From: Phycisphaerales bacterium | GTDB lineage: Bacteria > Planctomycetota > Phycisphaerae > Phycisphaerales > UBA1924 | Reading direction: 5' to 3' | Length of the DNA stretch: 64,000 nucleotides | Assembly: GCA_019744815.1 (NCBI GenBank) | Contig: JAIEUA010000011.1 | Coordinates: 405,903 to 469,902 of the forward strand | Shown here: piece after piece, positions 58,452 through 64,000 of the stretch | How positions within the stretch are numbered: the first letter of the stretch is position 1 | Layout: every line of letters starts with the position of its first letter | Notes under the pieces: model-generated | Database searches by the model: none | The model's input: the letters and a program-made list of their open reading frames with translations, nothing else | Told to the model about the DNA's origin: nothing | Program-made: the position numbers and the translations under genes

Positions 58452-60029
58452 ATGGCTCGGAACCCGGACCAAACCAAGTCTACGGCGATCGCCGCGCCCA
58501 CGCGCCCCGACGCGTCCCACGCTCGAGCAACGCTCCGCTCGCGGGAACGATTCTCTCCCGCCCTGCTCACGCTCCTCGCCATCGCGCTCGTGTTCCCGCT
58601 CACCCTCCCCGCCTGCTCCTCGACCCCGGGCTCCCCCGCCGCGACCACCAAGGTCTCCGCCGCCGACTTCAAGTCGCCGATTTCCGCCGCCGGATCTGTC
58701 GGGGGCAAGCCCGACGCCTCTCCGGACGCGAGCACCGACAAGCCCGCCGACCAGCCCGTCAACCCGCCAACGAACCACAACGGCGACAAGCCACCTATCC
58801 GCACCGTGGCGGTCGATGCGATCAAGCCCATCCGCTCCGGCCCCGTCGCCGCCAGCGACAACATCTTCGACGCCACCGCGGACGTCGGCCAGCCCGTCCT
58901 CTCCTCCGAAACGCCCAAGGAGATCGGGGCCCCGATCTTCGTGGATGCCAAGATCGGCGACGTCAACAACCGCGCGATCTACGCCTCGGCCTTCGTGAAC
59001 GAACTCGGTGATCGCCTCACCCGCGCCTACGTCGATCTGCTGAAAGCCGACTCTCGTCGCGGCAAGGCCGCCTGGCGCCGCGTCGCCACCGAGCAGATCC
59101 AGATCAAGCTCAACGGCATCATCGAGGACGAGGTCCTCCGCGCCGAGGCCCTCAACGCCCTCAAGCCCGAACAGAAGGCCGGTTTCTTCAACTGGCTCAG
59201 CACCGTCCGCAGCGAGGTCGTCGCCGAGAGCCGCGGCATCGAGGCCGCCGCCAACGAGCAGCTCTCCGCCAGCAACGGCACCACCCTCGATCAGTTCATG
59301 AAGACCAAAGAGCAGCAAGCTCTGATCGACTTCATCCTCCAAACTCGCATCAAAACTCGCGTCAACACCAGCTGGCGCGACATTCAGCTTCAATACGAAC
59401 GCCAGTACAACGAGTACAACCCCGCGCCCCGAGCGTGGTTCCGCATTGTCAGCGTGCCCTCCCGTGACGAGCCCGAGATCAAGCGCATCACCGACGCCCT
59501 CGCCAGCGGCACCCCCTTCGACACGATCGCCGACCAGAAGCTACCGCCCAAGAAGGCCAAGACGGACGACGAAACCGATGCGACCGACGAAGGACGGGAA
59601 GATGACAAGTTCCTAATCGTGTCCTTCGACGACGAGTACGACAAGCACGATTTCTTTGGCCCGAAGGCACTGAACGACGCGGTGCACACCCTCACGCCGG
59701 GCAATTGGACAGGCCCCGTCGTTGTCGGCACCGCCGCCTACTGGATCAAACTCGAGAAGATCCAGAGAATGTCCATGGACCTTTACAACGCCCAGATCGG
59801 ACTTGAGTACGGCCTCACCACCGGCCGCACCAAGTACGAGCAGATGCGCTTCGTCGAGAAACTCAAGCGCCGCGCCTCCTTCACCGACTTCGACACCATG
59901 ACGCGCCGCCTCCTCGTCATCCTCGAGGAATACGTCACCTCCAACATCTCCAAGGGCAAGATCCCCGCCGCCCCTGTCGCCGCCCCCGCCACCACGCCGA
60001 GCGGCAAGCAAGACGGAAAGACAGAATAA
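58452..60029 (+). CDS. SurA/PpiC-like envelope chaperone lipoprotein
   Basis: The 525-residue protein has a long basic head, then a hydrophobic segment and lipobox (LTLPAC, Cys about 55). A Pro/Asp-rich region leads into an N-terminal helical SurA-like domain (GDVNNRAIYASAFVNELGDRLTRAYVDLL ... LNGIIEDEVLRAEAL). A PpiC/parvulin-like segment follows (FRIVSVPSRDEPEIKRITDALASGTPFDTIADQ ... DDEYDKHDFFGPKALNDAVHTLTPGNWTGPVVVGTAAYWIKLEKIQ). Key parvulin active-site residues are not clearly kept, so it may be a non-isomerase chaperone. Outer-membrane protein folding is the likely role. The start at ATG 58452 has no strong ribosome site; ATG 58422 would overlap the divergent DUF1844 start. YraN follows. 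Confidence 0.7.
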   Translation: MARNPDQTKSTAIAAPTRPDASHARATLRSRERFSPALLTLLAIALVFPLTLPACSSTPGSPAATTKVSAADFKSPISAAGSVGGKPDASPDASTDKPADQPVNPPTNHNGDKPPIRTVAVDAIKPIRSGPVAASDNIFDATADVGQPVLSSETPKEIGAPIFVDAKIGDVNNRAIYASAFVNELGDRLTRAYVDLLKADSRRGKAAWRRVATEQIQIKLNGIIEDEVLRAEALNALKPEQKAGFFNWLSTVRSEVVAESRGIEAAANEQLSASNGTTLDQFMKTKEQQALIDFILQTRIKTRVNTSWRDIQLQYERQYNEYNPAPRAWFRIVSVPSRDEPEIKRITDALASGTPFDTIADQKLPPKKAKTDDETDATDEGREDDKFLIVSFDDEYDKHDFFGPKALNDAVHTLTPGNWTGPVVVGTAAYWIKLEKIQRMSMDLYNAQIGLEYGLTTGRTKYEQMRFVEKLKRRASFTDFDTMTRRLLVILEEYVTSNISKGKIPAAPVAAPATTPSGKQDGKTE

Positions 60030-60192
60030 AGGGCGCAAGCCCAGCCCGCTCCGAGGAGCGGCGCCGGGCTCTCGAGATTGCGACCGCATGGCGGAGAGGC
60101 TCGCGACAACGCCTGAGATCTGCCGCGATGATCGCCCTCCTCGGTTGACGAATGCGAGTCGCGATCTCACCCCGACTCTTCACGAGGCCAAC

Positions 60193-60636
60193 GTGAACCC
60201 CTGGCGCAGGCTCCAGTTCTTCCTCGCCCTCGCGGCACCCGACACCGCCTTTGTCGGTCGCCGAGGCGAAGACGCGGCGGCCCGATACCTCCGTCGCCGG
60301 GGTTACCGCGTCCTCGACCGCAATGTGGTCCTCCCCAGCGGCGAGCTCGACCTCGTCTGCGAAACCGACGACGAACGCCAACTCATCCTCGTGGAAGTGA
60401 AATCCCGCAGCGCCGACGCCGCCCACCCCAACGCCCCGCCCCCCGAGGCCGCCGTCGACGAGGACAAGAAGGACAAACTCACGACCCTGGCCCTTGAGCT
60501 GCTCCGCAAGCACCCTCACCTGCGCCACCCGCCCCGCCCCACCCGGATCGACGTCATCGGCGTCGACGTCTTCCACCCCGGCGCCTGGCGCGAACGCACC
60601 CGCCTCCGCCACTACGAATCCGCCGTGCAGCTGTAG
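60193..60636 (+). CDS. YraN/UPF0102-family putative nuclease-fold protein
   Basis: The 147-residue protein belongs to the UPF0102 family with an endonuclease-like fold. It has FVGRRGEDAAARYLRRRGYRVLDRNVVLPSGELDLVCETDDERQLILVEVKSR, carrying the Glu-Asp-ExK pattern of restriction-endonuclease-like active sites (GELDLV ... VEVKSR). The C-terminal part contains RPTRIDVIGVDVF. Family members often sit near rnhB or signal-peptidase genes; here the PpiC-like gene precedes it. GTG 60193 is preferred, with GAGG 5 bases upstream. The longer frame from 60088 encodes less plausible sequence. It is followed by a C/G-rich hairpin (60643-60663). Confidence 0.85.
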   Translation: MNPWRRLQFFLALAAPDTAFVGRRGEDAAARYLRRRGYRVLDRNVVLPSGELDLVCETDDERQLILVEVKSRSADAAHPNAPPPEAAVDEDKKDKLTTLALELLRKHPHLRHPPRPTRIDVIGVDVFHPGAWRERTRLRHYESAVQL

Positions 60637-60642
60637 CCGGGG

Positions 60643-60663
60643 GCGGGGCCTTCCAGGCCCCGC
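60643..60663 (+). terminator. G/C hairpin after yraN
   Basis: GCGGGGCC pairs with GGCCCCGC around TTCCA. There is no T-tract. It is followed closely by hairpin copy D and the csrA terminator on the other strand. Confidence 0.4.
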
Positions 60664-60672
60664 GACTCATCC

Positions 60673-60708
60673 GGGTGCAGCTGCCCGGCTGCTCGGAGCG
60701 GGGCAGTG
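60673..60708. repeat. Covarying hairpin element, copy D (degenerate)
   Basis: GGGTGCAG-CTGCCCGGCT, loop GCTCGG, AGCGGGGCAG-TG: 10 base positions with one mismatch, and the loop is identical to that of copy B. It lies between yraN and csrA. Confidence 0.75.
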
Positions 60709-60725
60709 CGAGCGTGATCATGTTC

Positions 60726-60759
60726 ACAAAACAAACAAGCCCGGAGCAACGCCCCGGGC
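60726..60759 (-). terminator. Rho-independent terminator of csrA
   Basis: On the minus strand GCCCGG ... CCGGGC (60739-60744 with 60754-60759) is followed by TTGTTTGTTTTG, a T-rich tract, just past the csrA stop at 60785. Confidence 0.7.
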
Positions 60760-60784
60760 CGCACTTCCCACATGAAGGTTGAAC

Positions 60785-61003
60785 TCACGTCCCAGTCGCG
60801 GGCCGAATCGTGCCGACCACCGTCGGCTCCTGGGCCGCGATCTGCTCCGCGATCTCGCGGCGGTGGATCTCCACCTCGCGCGGAAAATCAAACGCGACAC
60901 GGACGCGCTCGCCCTTGATCGAAGCGATCCGCACCACCCCGATGGGGTTGCGGGGATCACCGATCACGATCTCTTCACCTTCACGACGCGTGATGACGAG
61001 CAT
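60785..61003 (-). CDS. csrA: Carbon storage regulator CsrA
   Basis: CsrA is a small RNA-binding dimer that controls translation or stability of target mRNAs, including flagellar ones in other bacteria. The 72-residue protein starts MLVITRREGEEIVIGD, the family opening, and has RVRVAFDFPREVEIHRREIAEQIAAQEP, the RNA-binding face and C-terminal helix. ATG 61003 has AGGGAG 7 bases upstream. The upstream extension to 61042 is not conserved sequence. It carries a sigma-70-like promoter (TATAAC at 61090-61095) and a T-rich terminator. A link to the flagellar region in this window is possible but unproven. Confidence 0.94.
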   Translation of the reverse strand: MLVITRREGEEIVIGDPRNPIGVVRIASIKGERVRVAFDFPREVEIHRREIAEQIAAQEPTVVGTIRPATGT

Positions 61004-61089
61004 GAGACCACTCCCTGGCCTGCGCAGATTGATGCGCACCACCGGAACACATCCCGCCGCGTTCCACCATGGCGGGAACCACCTACCAA

Positions 61090-61095
61090 GTTATA
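61090..61095 (-). promoter_or_regulatory. -10 element for csrA
   Basis: TATAAC on the minus strand, about 85 bases upstream of the csrA ATG, with a T-rich candidate -35 (TTTTGG) 17 bases further upstream. It would give an about 80-base leader. Confidence 0.45.
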
Positions 61096-61245
61096 CCACG
61101 CCCCGCAACCCGCCAAAAGCCCCAAACCAGAACTTTCCGCGCCGACCGCCCCGAAAATGCTCCCAAGCTCTCCCCAGAACCGTCGCGCAACCCCAATCCT
61201 GACAGACACCTACAGAAACCGCCTCAGCAGTCCTCCACCTTCGCC

Positions 61246-61503
61246 TTAGCTGACCGCCCGCACGCCCTTGACCTCCGGCACGTGGGCCTTGAGGTTTCGC
61301 TCCAGCCCCATCTGAAGCGTCATGGTGCTCGAGGGGCAGGCCACGCACGCCCCGTGCAGCCGCACCTCGACCACGCCGTCCGCCGCGATCGCCACCAATT
61401 CCAGATCCCCGCCGTCGGATTGCACCGCCGGTCGGATCAGCGAGATCACCTTCTCCACGCGGGAACGAAGGGCGGCCGGATCAGCGGTTCCAGTGGTACT
61501 CAC
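61246..61503 (-). CDS. NifU-like C-terminal-domain protein (Fe-S scaffold)
   Basis: The 85-residue protein is the NifU/NfuA C-terminal domain: SRVEKVISLIRPAVQSDGGDLELVAIAADGVVEVRLHGACVACPSSTMTLQMGLERNLKAHVPEVKGV. The CVACPSS motif (Cys-x2-Cys) binds a transferable [4Fe-4S] cluster. It starts at GTG 61503 with a weak ribosome site. It may serve the Fe-S enzymes encoded nearby (SdhB, GltB). It is a stand-alone domain, typical for many bacteria. Confidence 0.9.
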   Translation of the reverse strand: MSTTGTADPAALRSRVEKVISLIRPAVQSDGGDLELVAIAADGVVEVRLHGACVACPSSTMTLQMGLERNLKAHVPEVKGVRAVS

Positions 61504-61581
61504 GCACGATCATATGAACCCTCCGCCCACCCCGTCCCCCACCACCCCACCACCTCGCCCGAAGTCCTAAGTCCTCATCCC

Positions 61582-62547
61582 TCACCCCTTCCCCTCCAAC
61601 TCATACCACTCGCCCTTCCGCTTCACCTTCTGCACCGGGTTCCCCGGCTCGTGGTCCAGCACCAGCGTCCATCCGTTCGCCGCCGCCGCGTCCAGGAACC
61701 ACCGCCGCGACACCATGCTCGTGTACGGCTCCACGTCGTACGCCAGGCTGTACGCCTGCCCCAGGTGGTTCACCGTCGGCATCACGTCCGGCGTGAACAC
61801 CACCGTCTCGCCGTTCTCCGCCGTGAACACCATCGCCTGCTGACCCCACGTGTGCCCTGGCACCAGCATCACACCCACTCCGGGCACGCCGGTCACACCC
61901 TTGAGCCCGTGCAGCCACGTGATCCGCTGCATCGCCGGCACCGCCGGCGCTTCATCCCGCCCCGGCGTGTACCCGCTCACAAACGGCCGCGGCGAATCGA
62001 TCAACTTCATCTGATCCGCCACCGGCAACAAGTGATCCTTGAAGTAGGTCCGCGTCATCACACTGTTGTTCGCGATCGCGTCCGTCCACTCCCGCGCCTG
62101 TGCATAGATCTCCGCGTTCGCAAACGTCGGCACTGCGTTGTATTCACCCACACCCCGCTCGCCTGTCCGCGGCAGCCGCGTCAGGCCGCCGGCGTGATCA
62201 AAGTGCAAATGCGTCACCAGCACCGCGCCCACATCCTCGCACCGACAGTTCACCTCGTGCAACGCATCGATGATCGATCGCTCCTCGAGCGCGAAGATGT
62301 CGCGGCTCTTCGCGTCGAGCTTGTTCCCCGACCCCGCCTCCAGCAACACGAGCTTCGGCCCCGGCGGATCACCCGGATCCTCGTGACACCGCTCGAGCAG
62401 TAAACAGTTGTGCTGCACCTCAATGCGCCCACGCTCATCCGTCGGCACCGTCTTGCCCCACACCACCCGCGGCACAAGCCCAAACATCGAGCCGCCATCC
62501 AGCCGGAACTTCCCCGCACGCAGCAGTTTCCACCGATATCGCACCAT
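61582..62547 (-). CDS. Metallo-beta-lactamase-fold hydrolase
   Basis: The 321-residue protein has the metal motif HLHFDHAGGL (near residue 124, giving His-x-His-x-Asp-His) plus GHTWGQQAMVF (His) and DVMPTVNHLG and VLDHEPG, the metal/active-site set. The pattern is close to lactonase/quinone-type or phosphorylcholine-metabolising MBL proteins. The substrate is unknown. I chose ATG 62547. The extension to 62589 (MELWPFGLFPLPSG) is unlikely and begins inside the intergenic repeat region. It is divergent from the membrane protein at 62718 across a repeat-rich 170-base gap. Confidence 0.85.
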   Translation of the reverse strand: MVRYRWKLLRAGKFRLDGGSMFGLVPRVVWGKTVPTDERGRIEVQHNCLLLERCHEDPGDPPGPKLVLLEAGSGNKLDAKSRDIFALEERSIIDALHEVNCRCEDVGAVLVTHLHFDHAGGLTRLPRTGERGVGEYNAVPTFANAEIYAQAREWTDAIANNSVMTRTYFKDHLLPVADQMKLIDSPRPFVSGYTPGRDEAPAVPAMQRITWLHGLKGVTGVPGVGVMLVPGHTWGQQAMVFTAENGETVVFTPDVMPTVNHLGQAYSLAYDVEPYTSMVSRRWFLDAAAANGWTLVLDHEPGNPVQKVKRKGEWYELEGKG

Positions 62548-62567
62548 GCCCGAGGGTAGAGGGAAAA

Positions 62568-62691
62568 GGCCAAATGGCCAAAGCTCCAATGAGCCAAATT
62601 TCAGATCACCGATCGTCGCTCTGATTTGGCCCTTTGGCTCTTTAGCCCTTTAGCCATTTGGCCATTTGGCCATTTGGCCATTTGGCCATTT
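62568..62691. repeat. Octamer tandem repeat with inverted arm in a divergent promoter region
   Basis: CCATTTGG repeats four times without gaps plus a partial copy (62654-62691). Upstream, GGCCAAATGGCCAAA (62568-62582) is the reverse complement of the 15-base stretch TTTGGCCATTTGGCC inside the array. Imperfect relatives (GATTTGGCCCTTTGGC) lie between. Confidence 0.85.
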
Positions 62692-62717
62692 CGAATCCCG
62701 TACACTCGCGACCTCCC

Positions 62718-63884
62718 GTGTCCACGCCCCAGTCCAACCTCCCCCGCGCCGCCTCCTGGGCCGTCTACCTCGGTGTCTCCTGGACGTGGTGCATCGGGAT
62801 GTTCCTCCCCATTCTCCTCGTCCGCGACTACGGCATCGCGGCCTTCTTCGTCTTCGCGATCCCCAACGTCCTCGGCGCCGCCGCGATGGGCTTTGTCCTC
62901 CGCTCCTCCGACTCCGCGAAACGCATCCTCACCCGCGACGCACTCGCCGTCCGCCTCTTCTCCGCCATCACCGTCCTCTTCCACCTCTATCTCATCTGGT
63001 GGCTCTCGCAAGCCGGCTTCGTCGGCGGCACACTCTGGCCCTGGGTCGTCACCGCCATCGTCGCCTTTGCTCTGTTCTCAGGCGTGCGCTCCCGCTCACC
63101 CGCCGACGCCGGCACGGTCTACTTGCTCAGCCTCGCCATCGCCGCGTTCGCGTTCTACACCGGCCTCGAGCTCAAACTCCCCGACGCACCATCCCGGACC
63201 TTCCTCGGCCTCCCCGCTCTTATCTACCTCGCCCCCGTCTGCGTCTTCGGCTTCCTGCTTTGCCCGTACCTCGACGCCACCTTCCTCCGCGCCCGACTCT
63301 CCACGACGCCACGTGAATCCAAACTCGCCTTCGCCCTTGGCTTCGGCGTCGTCTTCTTCTCCATGATCCTCTTCACGCTCGCCTACGCGGGCCTCTTCCT
63401 CGACACCGCCGCCGCGGGCCCACGAGTCGCCGCGGCGATCGTCTTCCACATCCTCATTCAATCCGGCTACACCATCGGACTGCACATTCGCGAAGCCGTG
63501 TTGCTCGGCAGCGACGACTCACCAGCATCGTCCCGCCGCGCCACCACCTTCACCCTCGCCACCATCGCCGCACTCGCCCTCACTGCCGGCCTGCAGTTCC
63601 CAAGAATCTCCGACGGCCCCGGCATTTCCCCCACCTTCGAGTTCGGCTACCGCCTCTTCATGTCCGCCTACGGCCTGCTGCTCCCCGCCTACGTCTGGCT
63701 CGTCCTCATCCCCCGGCGCCACGCCACCAGCGCACCACCGCGCGGCGCGTACGTCCTCTGGCTCGCCGCCTGCGCCATCGCCACTCCCGCGTTCTACATG
63801 GGCTTCATGCACCAACAGGAATGGTGGCTGCCGATCGGCCTCGGCGTTGTGCTCATCGCTGCCGCCGCCCGCATTCGCTCCTAA
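62718..63884 (+). CDS. Polytopic membrane protein of unknown function
   Basis: The 388-residue protein is almost entirely hydrophobic, with about ten membrane helices: AASWAVYLGVSWTWCIGMFLPILLV, AAFFVFAIPNVLGAAAMGFVL, LFSAITVLFHLYLIWWL, GTLWPWVVTAIVAFALF, AFAFYTGLEL and onward to LWLAACAIATPAFYMGFMHQQEWWLPIGLGVVLIAAA. No signature family motif is evident; transport or a sensory membrane role is possible. Pro and Ala are frequent. I chose GTG 62718 because the upstream open frame to 62658 runs through the octamer repeat. The end at TAA 63882-63884 is followed by the window-edge repeats. Confidence 0.75.
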   Translation: MSTPQSNLPRAASWAVYLGVSWTWCIGMFLPILLVRDYGIAAFFVFAIPNVLGAAAMGFVLRSSDSAKRILTRDALAVRLFSAITVLFHLYLIWWLSQAGFVGGTLWPWVVTAIVAFALFSGVRSRSPADAGTVYLLSLAIAAFAFYTGLELKLPDAPSRTFLGLPALIYLAPVCVFGFLLCPYLDATFLRARLSTTPRESKLAFALGFGVVFFSMILFTLAYAGLFLDTAAAGPRVAAAIVFHILIQSGYTIGLHIREAVLLGSDDSPASSRRATTFTLATIAALALTAGLQFPRISDGPGISPTFEFGYRLFMSAYGLLLPAYVWLVLIPRRHATSAPPRGAYVLWLAACAIATPAFYMGFMHQQEWWLPIGLGVVLIAAAARIRS

Positions 63885-63929
63885 GTGCGGCGAAGCCGCC
63901 CACGCGCCTCCCCGCCCCGCGAAGTGTTT

Positions 63930-64000
63930 AGGCCGGAGACATGGGTGACGGGTGTTCGGACACATGGGTGGCGCTCACCCGGTCCGCGGCGGCGGGTCGA
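63930..64000. mobile_element. Possible edge of an insertion sequence
   Basis: Two direct repeats, CGGAGACATGGGTGA (63934-63948) and CGGACACATGGGTGG (63957-63971), are followed by GGCGCTCACCC. Repeated CGGA-CACATGGGTG ends occur at termini of IS481-type elements in my recollection; this is unverified. The element would extend to the right of the window. No transposase frame is visible inside. Confidence 0.3.

Noticed and set aside
62654..62691. Tandem repeat considered as a CRISPR array
   Set aside because: Units are 8 bases with no spacers.
62686..62700. TTTCGAATCCCG considered as a tRNA T-arm
   Set aside because: No acceptor, D or anticodon arm around it.

Overview
The window is a G+C-rich chromosomal segment with very strong G/C bias at third codon positions. 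That bias produces many long antisense and out-of-frame open frames, which I left out. The gene set points to a motile bacterium of the Planctomycetota, most likely class Phycisphaerae: a YtgA-B-C-D-like metal transporter with DtxR-type domains on its permeases (a PVC-superphylum trait), a DUF1844 protein, large TPR and S41/tricorn-type proteins, paired DUF4097 proteins, and a flagellar cluster that runs in nearly the Bacillus fla/che order. The taxonomic call is inference; no rRNA gene is present to anchor it. No tRNA, rRNA, CRISPR array or complete insertion sequence was seen.

Layout. 1-5383: the end of a flagellar motor/export locus on the minus strand (fliN and the first codons of a secreted or membrane protein), two DUF4097 lipoprotein/secreted paralogues, and a family 31 glycosidase. 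5583-25418: a plus-strand motility region: TPR membrane protein, FlgN-like chaperone, a soluble histidine kinase and its sigma-54 activator, then flgB-flgC-fliE-fliF-fliG-fliH-fliI-fliJ-motE-like-fliK-flgD-TIGR02530 gene-flgE-motA-like-fliL. A well-matched sigma-54 promoter lies between the activator gene and flgB. 25500-30663: a divergent MntR-type repressor with an operator-like palindrome, and a four-gene manganese/iron/zinc ABC transporter. Both permeases end in DtxR-like cytosolic modules. 30788-35075: an S41 peptidase lipoprotein, a periplasmic protein with a compositionally foreign tail, and an ECF sigma / zinc-finger anti-sigma / fluoride channel trio with overlapping genes. 35239-44602: a 1772-residue hybrid histidine kinase with seven PAS domains and a tricorn-like protease. 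44877-49225: agmatinase-family hydrolase, birA, nadC, fabI and a small protein. 49226-58423 (minus): glutamate synthase large chain, the three-gene succinate dehydrogenase and a DUF1844 protein. 58452-63884: a SurA/PpiC-like lipoprotein, yraN, csrA, a NifU-like scaffold, a metallo-beta-lactamase-fold hydrolase and a polytopic membrane protein. The last 70 bases carry a pair of direct repeats that look like the edge of an insertion sequence.

Functional links. The kinase/activator pair and the sigma-54 promoter form a self-contained switch for the basal-body/hook operon, and csrA could add post-transcriptional control. The metal transporter, the free MntR protein and the sensor-tailed permeases look like one homeostasis unit. 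Intergenic DNA is unusually structured. It holds four copies of a hairpin family with a conserved frame and covarying stems, a 35-bp inverted repeat, and several 7-12 bp tandem repeats.
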